A DNA stretch of 5,470 bases, taken from NCBI GenBank assembly GCA_029256365.1, contig JAQSYB010000136.1, positions 1-5,470 of the forward strand, in the 5' to 3' direction. Below the pieces are notes generated by a model, which saw only the letters and a list, made by a program, of their open reading frames with translations, was not told the origin of the DNA and searched no databases. Positions 1 to 4,929 of the stretch are shown one piece after another (the stretch's first letter is position 1; every line of letters begins with the position of its first letter). This stretch comes from Clostridia bacterium (GTDB lineage: Bacteria; Bacillota; Clostridia; Lutisporales; Lutisporaceae). The translations under genes and the position numbers were made by a program.

Positions 1-120
1 TACATCTGCATCAGAATGTCCCAACAAGCCCTTATTATATTCAATATTAACTCCACCTATTATTAAGTTTCTTCCCTCAACCAATTGATGAACATCATAT
101 CCATTTCCTATTCTAAACAT
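1..120 (-). CDS. ispF: IspF, 2-C-methyl-D-erythritol 2,4-cyclodiphosphate synthase (N-terminal part, runs off the window)
   Basis: IspF converts CDP-methylerythritol 2-phosphate to the 2,4-cyclodiphosphate with release of CMP, in the cytosolic MEP isoprenoid pathway. Only the first 40 codons are present; the rest lies beyond position 1. The reading starts MFRIGNGYDVHQLVEG, continues through a LIIGG strand, and ends GLLGHSDADV, which is the family's N-terminal signature. By comparison with E. coli IspF, D9 and H11 are metal ligands and H35-S36 the conserved HS pair. The residue before GYDVH is Asn, where E. coli has His; that position is not a metal ligand. The ATG at 120 has an AGGAG site six bases upstream. 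The gene follows ispD on the same strand but is separated from it by a hemerythrin gene and a 127-bp gap. I see no convincing promoter of its own. Confidence 0.93.
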   Translation of the reverse strand, partial: MFRIGNGYDVHQLVEGRNLIIGGVNIEYNKGLLGHSDADV

Positions 121-166
121 CCTATACTCCTATATCACACACTTCTAAAATCTCTCATAATCATAC

Positions 167-188
167 AAATATTTCCTCGGAAATATTT
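167..188. repeat. Perfect 10-bp inverted repeat between hemerythrin and ispF
   Basis: Arms AAATATTTCC (167-176) and GGAAATATTT (179-188) are perfect reverse complements around a 2-base centre. The dyad lies about 60 bases after the hemerythrin stop and 47 bases before the ispF start. As RNA it would form a 9-bp, mostly A-U stem closed by a four-base loop. The following bases on the minus strand are only moderately U-rich, so it could be a weak terminator, an mRNA end stabiliser, or an operator for ispF. The symmetry is seen; the role is inferred. Confidence 0.6.
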
Positions 189-247
189 TATTCGACGAAA
201 CAACTTCTTCTTCACTACCAATAAATGCTAAAATGCAGTATATAATC

Positions 248-658
248 TTAAGAAATACCCTTTTCCTTTAAAAAACCTGCAAAAGCCTTATCTGTTTTTC
301 TGATATGCTTAATCAGCCAATCCACCAAAACTTGATTTAGCTGCACGATGGTCAAGCCTGTCACACCGTTTTTCTCTATTTTATCTTTTAGCCCCAAAAA
401 ATCATTTATAAACTGGTCGTGCTGTGCTTTATGAGTGTTAAATTCCGGGTAATTATTTTGTTTTTGAAGCTTTTCTTCTGCTCCGAAATGCAATACAACA
501 TAATCTTGCAAATACTTAATGATAGGATCGATCTGATCTCTTCCCTTGCCAGTATTACATGCATCAAACAAAGCATTCACTTTGCTGAATAATTCCTTAT
601 GCTGGTCATCTATTTCTTTGATGCCAACTGCTAAATCTTCTTTCCACTCAATTGCCAT
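248..658 (-). CDS. Bacteriohemerythrin (diiron O2-binding protein)
   Basis: A 136-residue single-domain hemerythrin, the usual length for the free bacterial form. All seven ligands of the non-haem diiron site can be placed: H20 (DDQH), H57 and E61 (HFGAEE), H76 and H80 (THKAQH), H118 and D123 (KHIRKTD). The N-terminal MAIEWKEDLAVGIKEIDDQH pattern is typical of the family. There is no signal peptide or membrane segment, so it should be cytosolic. Family members bind O2 reversibly, and proposed roles are O2 storage, scavenging, sensing or delivery; which applies here cannot be read from sequence. The ATG at 658 has an AGGGTGG site about seven bases upstream. The gene has its own promoter at 692-719 and lies between ispD and ispF, an unusual position. 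No dedicated terminator is clear, apart from the dyad at 167-188. Confidence 0.96.
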   Translation of the reverse strand: MAIEWKEDLAVGIKEIDDQHKELFSKVNALFDACNTGKGRDQIDPIIKYLQDYVVLHFGAEEKLQKQNNYPEFNTHKAQHDQFINDFLGLKDKIEKNGVTGLTIVQLNQVLVDWLIKHIRKTDKAFAGFLKEKGIS

Positions 659-691
659 AAAAATACCACCCTTCCATAATCTGTTGTAAAT

Positions 692-719
692 ATTATACCA
701 GATTTTGTCGATTTGTCAT
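692..719 (-). promoter_or_regulatory. Sigma-A type promoter for the hemerythrin gene, with extended -10
   Basis: On the minus strand, ATGACA (719-714, five of six matches to TTGACA) is followed by a 16-bp spacer and TATAAT (697-692). The TATAAT is preceded by TGG, which gives an extended -10. The -35 begins three bases after the ispD stop codon. Transcription would start near 685, leaving a leader of about 27 bases before the hemerythrin ATG. This suggests the gene can be expressed independently of ispD. Confidence 0.75.
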
Positions 720-721
720 AA

Positions 722-1411
722 TTATTTATTAATAACTTTTATTATTTGCTCCCCTATGAACAAATCCTCTGGAGTGGTTATTTTTATATTCTCATAGCTC
801 CCCTCAACCATCAAAACCTTATGTCCCGTTAATTCGACAAGCATTGCATCATCTGTGGCTGCCATACCTTTCTCAATAGCTACTTCATGAGCTTTTTGAA
901 TGATGTCTTTTTTAAAGGCTTGTGGTGTTTGGGTCAACCATACTTGTTCTCTAGGCAATGTGTGAATCACAATACCTTGCAAATCTGCCAATTTAATCGT
1001 GTCCTTTGTAGGCATTCCAGCTGATGCAGCACCATAAAGCTTTGCTCCACAGATGCAGCTTTCAATGGTTTTTTGGCTTACAAAAGGTCTCGCTCCATCG
1101 TGGATTAGTATGATTTCACTATCTATTGCTGCAGCCTTGATTCCGTTGTGTGCAGATTGCTGCCTCTCTACTCCGCCAATTATAAGACTTTTTACTTTAG
1201 GAAAATGATATTTGTTTAATATATTTGCCCTAAAATACTCATCCTCTTCAGGAGACGTTACGATAATAATCTCATCAATGTCACTGCATTGTTCAAAGGC
1301 TCTTATTGTATGTACAATTACCGGCTCATTATTTAGAATCAGAAATTGCTTATTTATTCCTGCTTTCATGCGGCTGCCCTTTCCTGCCGCTAGTATAACA
1401 GCTGTATTCAT
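722..1411 (-). CDS. ispD: IspD, 2-C-methyl-D-erythritol 4-phosphate cytidylyltransferase
   Basis: IspD transfers CMP from CTP to methylerythritol 4-phosphate, the third step of the MEP pathway, in the cytosol. The frame is open further upstream, but the ATG at 1411 is preferred. It has a GAGGTG site seven bases upstream and gives 229 residues, the normal family length, starting directly at MNTAVILAAGKGSRM. Visible motifs are the CTP-binding loop LAAGKGSRM (7-15) with R14 and K21, the metal-site strand ILIHDGARPFV (101-111) with D105, the segment MPTKDTIK (133-140), TLPREQVWLTQTPQAF (151-166), TDDA (186-189), and NIKITTPED (208-216) with the conserved lysine K210. It lies downstream of a strong terminator that closes the yacL-like gene, so it probably has its own promoter in 1412-1494, though no clear one is visible there. 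IspF, the enzyme two steps later, is encoded beyond the hemerythrin gene. Confidence 0.96.
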   Translation of the reverse strand: MNTAVILAAGKGSRMKAGINKQFLILNNEPVIVHTIRAFEQCSDIDEIIIVTSPEEDEYFRANILNKYHFPKVKSLIIGGVERQQSAHNGIKAAAIDSEIILIHDGARPFVSQKTIESCICGAKLYGAASAGMPTKDTIKLADLQGIVIHTLPREQVWLTQTPQAFKKDIIQKAHEVAIEKGMAATDDAMLVELTGHKVLMVEGSYENIKITTPEDLFIGEQIIKVINK

Positions 1412-1494
1412 GATGTGCACCTCAACTATTAAAGATTTTATGAAACACATGAAGCTTTCATTCATATACCCCTAGATACCTATACACCATAAAC

Positions 1495-1528
1495 AAAAAG
1501 CCAATTGCCTTTCGGCCATTGACTTTTT
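1495..1528 (-). terminator. Intrinsic terminator after the yacL-like gene
   Basis: Fifteen-base arms (1495-1509 and 1514-1528) surround a four-base loop that reads GAAA on the minus strand. As minus-strand RNA, 14 of 15 positions pair, one of them as U-G, with a single G/A mismatch. The stem ends in five U. It begins 11 bases after the yacL-like stop codon. The mirrored A-run makes it potentially bidirectional, but both neighbouring genes are on the minus strand. Confidence 0.92.
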
Positions 1529-1539
1529 GTACGATTCAA

Positions 1540-2661
1540 TTAGGATACTTTGTCGATTGCAGATTTCGGTTTCACAAATATCATTCTGCCCGCCGCTGTT
1601 TGCAACACACTTGTAACGATTACTTCAATTGTTTCACCTATAAACTTTTTACCACCATCAACGACAATCATAGTCCCATCATCTAGATAAGCAACTCCTT
1701 GATTGGATTCCTTGCCATCCTTTATGATCTGAGCTATCATTTCTTCGCCGGGTAATACCACCGGCTTTACCGCGTTAGCCAATTCGTTTATATTCAATAC
1801 CGGCACCCGTTGAAATTCAGCTACTTTATTCAAGTTATAATCATTGGTTATTACGCTGCCGTTCAAGACCTGTGCTAGTTTTAACAGCTTTGTATCCACC
1901 TCTGAAAGCTCTTCGAAGTCTCTTTCACTAATTTCTACAGGTATCTGCAGTTCATTCTGAATCTTGTTTAATATATCCAAGCCTCTTCTGCCTCTGTTCC
2001 TTTTCAGTGAATCAGAGGAGTCGGCGATATGCCTTAATTCTTCTAAGACAAAGGATGGGATTATCAAAGGACCTTCTACAAAGCCAGTTCTGCAAATGTC
2101 AGCTATTCTTCCGTCAATTATTACACTGGTATCTAATATTTTGGGGATCACTTTATTTTCTTTCTTTGGTGCTTTTTCCTTGTCTTTTTGTGAAGCTTTT
2201 CTTAATTGATTGGCAAGGTTTAGCAAGTCTTCTCTTTTTTTCGATGAAATACTAATTCCTAAGTATGCCAAAAGTCCATATAGCATAATGGAAAGGGTAA
2301 TTGCCAGCCATGGGATCGGAATAAGGTTTATGGGACCGCTGCTGATTAGGTAAGCTATTATAAGCCCTACTATCAGACCGCCAATGCCTACTACAATTTC
2401 ACTTGCAGTTGCACTTTGGAGTAGCTTTTCTACTCTTGATGTAATTTTAACTGTCAAACTAATAATCCAAGGTGATATCAAAAATATTATAATTCCGGTA
2501 ATCAAACCTCCCAAAACAATGGAAGAAACCAAGTTAAAACCCTTTAACTCATAACCAAACAAATTTTCAATCTCAAAATACTTGATTGAAAGATACGCTA
2601 ATTCACTTCCTGCCGCTATACCTATTACCGTCAAAAGCCATTTAAATATTCTTCTTATCAC
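1540..2661 (-). CDS. YacL-like membrane protein with PIN and TRAM domains
   Basis: A 373-residue protein resembling B. subtilis YacL. About four hydrophobic segments come first (roughly 5-25, 44-68, 87-107 and 115-137), then a charged linker rich in Lys (about 142-170), then a PIN nuclease-type domain (about 171-300), then a C-terminal TRAM-type RNA-binding segment (about 305-370). The PIN acidic residues are intact: D177 (LDTSVIIDGR), E207 (VLEEL), D256 (VDTKLL) and D274 (TNDYN). This predicts a membrane-anchored, Mg-dependent ribonuclease, but the substrate is not well established for the family. I prefer the GTG at 2661, because AAGGAGGTG lies six bases upstream and the reading then starts directly at the first membrane segment; the open frame extends to 2712 without a comparable site. 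The position between carD and ispD is the usual Firmicute arrangement. A promoter at 2727-2735 and the terminator at 1495-1528 suggest a monocistronic transcript. Confidence 0.93.
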   Translation of the reverse strand: MIRRIFKWLLTVIGIAAGSELAYLSIKYFEIENLFGYELKGFNLVSSIVLGGLITGIIIFLISPWIISLTVKITSRVEKLLQSATASEIVVGIGGLIVGLIIAYLISSGPINLIPIPWLAITLSIMLYGLLAYLGISISSKKREDLLNLANQLRKASQKDKEKAPKKENKVIPKILDTSVIIDGRIADICRTGFVEGPLIIPSFVLEELRHIADSSDSLKRNRGRRGLDILNKIQNELQIPVEISERDFEELSEVDTKLLKLAQVLNGSVITNDYNLNKVAEFQRVPVLNINELANAVKPVVLPGEEMIAQIIKDGKESNQGVAYLDDGTMIVVDGGKKFIGETIEVIVTSVLQTAAGRMIFVKPKSAIDKVS

Positions 2662-2726
2662 AATGTTCACCTCCTTTATAAAGTATATCCATATAAAATT
2701 ATTCTTAAGCAAATACAGTATATTAT

Positions 2727-2735
2727 ATTATAACA
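2727..2735 (-). promoter_or_regulatory. Extended -10 promoter element upstream of the yacL-like gene
   Basis: The minus strand reads TGTTATAAT, a consensus TATAAT (2732-2727) with the TGn extension. No good -35 sits at 16-18 bp, which is acceptable for extended -10 promoters. Transcription would start near 2720, giving a leader of about 60 bases before the GTG at 2661. The AT-rich surroundings contain a second TATACT-like hexamer, so the exact start is uncertain. Confidence 0.55.
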
Positions 2736-2765
2736 AATTTATGCACTGAAACATATAAGAAAATA

Positions 2766-2793
2766 GTACTGTTTTTAAATTATTTTACAGTAC
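2766..2793 (-). terminator. Probable weak terminator after carD, overlapping its last codons
   Basis: On the minus strand, GTACTGT (2793-2787) and ACAGTAC (2772-2766) form a perfect 7-bp stem around a 14-base AT-rich loop that contains the carD stop codon. The stem is followed by TATTTTCTT. The stem is short and the loop large, so termination is probably partial and some transcription may run on into the yacL-like gene. Confidence 0.45.
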
Positions 2794-3256
2794 CTTCCAA
2801 AATCATTTCTGCTTCTTGACTATCTACATCTAAAACGAGCATAAGCTCACTTAATAGTATATTTTTCGCATTGTTTAATATCTTTTTTTCCCCTGCGGAT
2901 AGTTTTTTTGCTCTATTTAGTATCACCAGGTTTTTTACAATCTCAGCAATTTCAAATATATTACCTGTTTTAATTTTCATTTCATTTTCTCTGTATCTTT
3001 TTGTCCAGACATTATTCATTTCAGTAGCGCTTTGAGATAATATATCCAGCACTTTTTCGGAAGCCTGCTTGTCGATAATTGTTCTAATACCTAAAGTTTC
3101 TATATTATCCAAAGGAATCATAACATTCATTTCCCCTATTGGCATTTTCATAATATAATATTTTACTTTGCTTCCCAATATTTCTTTTTCCTCTATGGAC
3201 TCAATAATACCTGCTCCATGTATTGGATAAACGATCTTATCTCCTATATTAAACAT
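2780..3256 (-). CDS. carD: CarD-family RNA polymerase-binding transcription regulator
   Basis: A 158-residue protein with the two-part CarD layout. The N-terminal RNA polymerase-interacting domain (about 1-60) begins MFNIGDKIVYPIHGAGIIE, the typical start of the CarD/TRCF RID fold. An all-helical C-terminal domain (about 65-155) carries the W..RY motif, with W84 matching the tryptophan that mycobacterial CarD inserts at the upstream edge of the transcription bubble. The pattern that follows (KIKTGNIFEIAEIVKNL, then LSAGEKKILNNAK) is also conserved. Mycobacterial members bind the RNA polymerase beta subunit and stabilise open complexes; the same role is inferred here. The ATG at 3256 has a GGGGGAG site eight bases upstream. 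It is divergent from the small gene at 3541, with 284 bases between the starts. The shared region holds two palindromes (3317-3331 and 3377-3392). A short hairpin overlaps its 3' end. Confidence 0.93.
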   Translation of the reverse strand: MFNIGDKIVYPIHGAGIIESIEEKEILGSKVKYYIMKMPIGEMNVMIPLDNIETLGIRTIIDKQASEKVLDILSQSATEMNNVWTKRYRENEMKIKTGNIFEIAEIVKNLVILNRAKKLSAGEKKILNNAKNILLSELMLVLDVDSQEAEMILEGTVK

Positions 3257-3316
3257 GAAATAAACTCCCCCTCATAAAATTTACGCGCGAAAAGCAATGA
3301 ATTGTTTTTATTTATC

Positions 3317-3331
3317 AAACCATGTTGGTTT
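3317..3331. promoter_or_regulatory. Palindrome upstream of carD, possible operator
   Basis: AAACCA (3317-3322) and TGGTTT (3326-3331) are perfect reverse complements around TGT. The symmetry extends by two more pairs beyond one mismatch. It lies about 60 bases upstream of the carD start, in DNA with no gene. The spacing and size suit a dimeric regulator, but no matching regulator can be named. It could instead be a small stem in the carD leader. Confidence 0.4.
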
Positions 3332-3369
3332 TATGCAGATTAATTTATGTATTCAATGCCAATAATGAA

Positions 3370-3398
3370 TTGACATAGATTATATGTAATCTTATAAT
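3370..3398 (+). promoter_or_regulatory. Perfect consensus sigma-A promoter for the gene at 3541
   Basis: TTGACA (3370-3375), a 17-bp spacer and TATAAT (3393-3398) match the vegetative consensus at all 12 positions with optimal spacing. Transcription would start near 3405, leaving a leader of about 135 bases before the coding region. A promoter this strong for a small gene, with a palindrome filling the spacer, suggests it is normally held back by a repressor. Confidence 0.9.
3377..3392. promoter_or_regulatory. Palindromic operator candidate inside the promoter spacer
   Basis: AGATTA (3377-3382) and TAATCT (3387-3392) are perfect 6-bp arms around TATG. They fill the -35/-10 spacer of the consensus promoter from its second base to its last. 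A dimer bound here would block RNA polymerase. On the opposite strand the same dyad contains TATAAT (3384-3379), which could serve as a -10 towards carD, so one protein might control both directions. The symmetry is seen; the operator role is inferred. Confidence 0.55.
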
Positions 3399-3453
3399 TA
3401 ACTTATGGACTGCAGATGGTGCTAATATCTCACAAAATCTTACAGGCATTTAT

Positions 3454-3478
3454 AAACTACTCTGGGGCAGAATAGTTT
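3454..3478 (+). promoter_or_regulatory. Stem-loop in the leader of the gene at 3541
   Basis: Eleven-base arms (3454-3464, AAACTACTCTG; 3468-3478, CAGAATAGTTT) pair at 10 of 11 positions around GGG. The stem starts about 50 bases after the predicted transcription start and ends 62 bases before the ATG. It is followed by only a short T-stretch, so it is a poor terminator; an RNA stabiliser or attenuator part is possible. It does not match any riboswitch class I recognise. Confidence 0.45.
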
Positions 3479-3540
3479 TGTAGCAGTACATATTTTCTAT
3501 AGTATATTTTATGTTTACATACATATAGGAGTGATAGTTG

Positions 3541-3936
3541 ATGAAAGATTTACTGTATAATCAGTTTCAAGAGAGCGTAGATGAGCTTTTGTTACGCCAT
3601 AAGAGTATTCTTGATGTACTTACTAAGTTTCAAGAGTCTCAGACACGAGTGAATAGAGCAGTTGTAAAAGCTGTTACGACCTGTGGATGTATTGAAATCA
3701 ATTCAAAAAAACAAAATTATTCAAACGAGATTTCCATTCAAGAGCTGAAAGACTTTATGGATACTCACCTCAAGGGCAATATCTGCAGCAACTGCAGGGA
3801 TGTTATTGAAAAGGAAATAGGCAATAATCTTTTCTACATGGCAGCACTATGCAACCTTGTTGATGTTAGCATGTATGATGTTCTACTAAAAGAGTACGAA
3901 AAAATCAAATCTCTAGGAATCTATAATATGACATAA
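3541..3936 (+). CDS. Conserved hypothetical protein, Cys-rich N-half and MazG-like C-half (possibly DUF1573 family)
   Basis: A 131-residue soluble protein. Residues 1-45 form an amphipathic helical stretch (NQFQESVDELLLRHKSILDV). Next come CGC (48-50) and CSNC (82-85), four cysteines that could bind a metal such as zinc. The C-terminal half (87-120) reads VIEKEIGNNLFYMAALCNLV followed by a second helix. This recalls the helix pair of MazG-type nucleotide pyrophosphohydrolases, but Asn replaces the expected second acidic residue, so catalysis is doubtful. Similar clostridial proteins are, as I remember, often labelled DUF1573; I cannot verify this and infer no function. The ATG at 3541 is preferred, with GGAG nine bases upstream. 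A TTG immediately before it (3538) is also well spaced and would add one residue. The gene has a consensus promoter, a possible operator and its own terminator, and is divergent from carD. Confidence 0.85.
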   Translation: MKDLLYNQFQESVDELLLRHKSILDVLTKFQESQTRVNRAVVKAVTTCGCIEINSKKQNYSNEISIQELKDFMDTHLKGNICSNCRDVIEKEIGNNLFYMAALCNLVDVSMYDVLLKEYEKIKSLGIYNMT

Positions 3937-3937
3937 T

Positions 3938-3970
3938 AAAAGTCTCAGCCCATCGAGGGCTTCGTCTTTT
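3938..3970 (+). terminator. Intrinsic terminator of the gene at 3541
   Basis: It starts two bases after the TAA. Arms of 14 bases (3938-3951 and 3957-3970) pair at 11 positions. AGCCC/GGGCT forms the loop-proximal core and AAAAG/CTTTT the base, so the 3' arm ends in TCTTTT. The GC-rich core and U-rich end fit factor-independent termination. Confidence 0.7.
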
Positions 3971-3996
3971 GCCTGGATTTGCTTCGCAAATGGCAA
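3969..3996. repeat. Second hairpin between the terminator and the insertion sequence
   Basis: ATTTGC (3977-3982) and GCAAAT (3986-3991) pair around TTC. TTGCC (3969-3973) and GGCAA (3992-3996) extend the stem below a 3-base bulge, giving 11 pairs in total. There is no U-run on either side, so a simple terminator is unlikely. It abuts the terminator at 3938-3970 and may act with it as an mRNA end structure, or be a remnant of an older repeat element. Only the symmetry is certain. Confidence 0.5.
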
Positions 3997-4060
3997 TAAA
4001 TAAAAAACTTATCACAGTGTATGTGAAATAGTCAATAGTTCGTACACATAAAAAGCCGGA

Positions 4061-4855
4061 TTAAACCACCAGTAGCTCTCTAAAGAGAACTGGTGGTTTT
4101 CCATTTAGCTTTCTGACAGGCCTGATGTTGTTAAAATAGTAAATTGCCGCAGAAACAACATCTTTAAGGTTATCATGCTCCCAGTAACGAAACTGAAATC
4201 TTAACACATCTTTGAACCTCCCAAAGAAACTCTCCATTACAGCATTATCACGAGGCGTTCCAGCTCTTGACATACTCTGAATGGCATTGTATTCTTGAAG
4301 CAAGGCTTGGTAGCCTGCTGATGAGTATTGATTACCCTGATCGCTGTGCAAAAGGATTGGGTAATCGGTACTCTTTGCTTTTTCGAGAAGTTTTCTGGCT
4401 GCATTCATAACAAATATGCTGTCAAATTTATCGCTCAATTCCCATTCAACAATCTCATTGTTAAATAGATCAAGAAAGCATACAAGGAAAAACCATTTGC
4501 CATGATGCTTGATATAAGTAATATCTGTAACAACTTTTTGTAAAGGTGCAGAAGCATAGAATTCGCGGTTTAAAACATTTGGATAATGTTTATGCTCTGC
4601 TCCTGCATGAGCTGGATATTTCTTTCTGCGCACATAACCTCTGATATTTAATCGTTTCATCGAGCGCCAGACAGATATGTCACATACTTTCCATCCAGTT
4701 TCAAGCAGCAGAGTATCACGAATCTGTCTGTATCCCATTAAGCGATAGTGAGAGTGAATATCTGAAACATAGTTATCAAGCATGATTTGAGATTCTTCAT
4801 ATCTGTTTCGCGTATCCTTTCGTTTTAACCATTTGTAGTATCCTGAACGTGACAC
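4061..4855 (-). CDS. IS3-family transposase OrfB, DDE integrase core
   Basis: The catalytic half of the transposase. From the GTG at 4855 it has 264 residues: an HTH_21-like region (about 20-80, with DNYVSDIHSHYRLMGYRQI), then an RNase H-like integrase core. The triad is D111 (VVTDITYI), D172 (LHSDQGNQYS) and E208 (DNAVMESFF). D172 and E208 are separated by 35 residues, giving DD35E. The typical ending YYFNNIRPVRKLNGKPP is present. The reading frame is open upstream of the GTG to the slippery site at 4969-4975, through SIAYLCKTYGVSRSGYYKWL, which belongs to the conserved N-terminus of this protein. The functional product is therefore most likely the OrfAB fusion, about 404 residues from the orfA ATG at 5274 by -1 frameshifting. 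No good ribosome binding site precedes the GTG. An 11-bp inverted repeat covers the last codons and the stop. Confidence 0.93.
   Translation of the reverse strand: MSRSGYYKWLKRKDTRNRYEESQIMLDNYVSDIHSHYRLMGYRQIRDTLLLETGWKVCDISVWRSMKRLNIRGYVRRKKYPAHAGAEHKHYPNVLNREFYASAPLQKVVTDITYIKHHGKWFFLVCFLDLFNNEIVEWELSDKFDSIFVMNAARKLLEKAKSTDYPILLHSDQGNQYSSAGYQALLQEYNAIQSMSRAGTPRDNAVMESFFGRFKDVLRFQFRYWEHDNLKDVVSAAIYYFNNIRPVRKLNGKPPVLFRELLVV
4063..4099 (-). terminator. Stop-codon hairpin at the end of orfB
   Basis: AAACCACCAGT and ACTGGTGGTTT (4063-4073 and 4089-4099) are perfect 11-bp complements. An inner TCTC/GAGA stem forms around TTTA on the minus-strand RNA. The repeat covers the last orfB codons and the first base of the stop codon. 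It is followed eight bases later by TTTTT (4054-4050). It could be a terminator with a displaced U-run, or a structure that shields transposase mRNA or blocks transcription entering from outside. The repeat is certain; the role is inferred. Confidence 0.55.
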
Positions 4856-4929
4856 GCCATAGGTCTTACACAGATATGCTATTGAGAACTCTGGAACCTT
4901 ACCCGATATTACCTCATATACCTTATGTA

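Noticed and set aside
103..105. Asn instead of His before the GYDVH motif of IspF
   Set aside because: The metal ligands D9 and H11 are intact, and this neighbouring position is, as I recall, variable among Firmicutes, so loss of activity is not implied.
1412..1494. Promoter for ispD
   Set aside because: A TAAAAT hexamer is present, but no acceptable -35 lies at the right distance, so I did not call one, although a promoter is expected after the strong terminator.
1212..2255. Three plus-strand open frames opposite ispD and the yacL-like gene
   Set aside because: They run antisense through strongly conserved coding sequence, lack good ribosome binding sites and give no recognisable protein.
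3405..3425. Six-codon open frame (MDCRWC) beginning at the predicted start of the small gene's transcript
   Set aside because: It has no ribosome binding site and would have to be leaderless. Its two Cys codons are suggestive of a leader peptide, but nothing else supports one.
3257..3540. Riboswitch or T-box between carD and the small gene
   Set aside because: Only short isolated stems are present; there is no T-box motif or multi-helix core that I can recognise.
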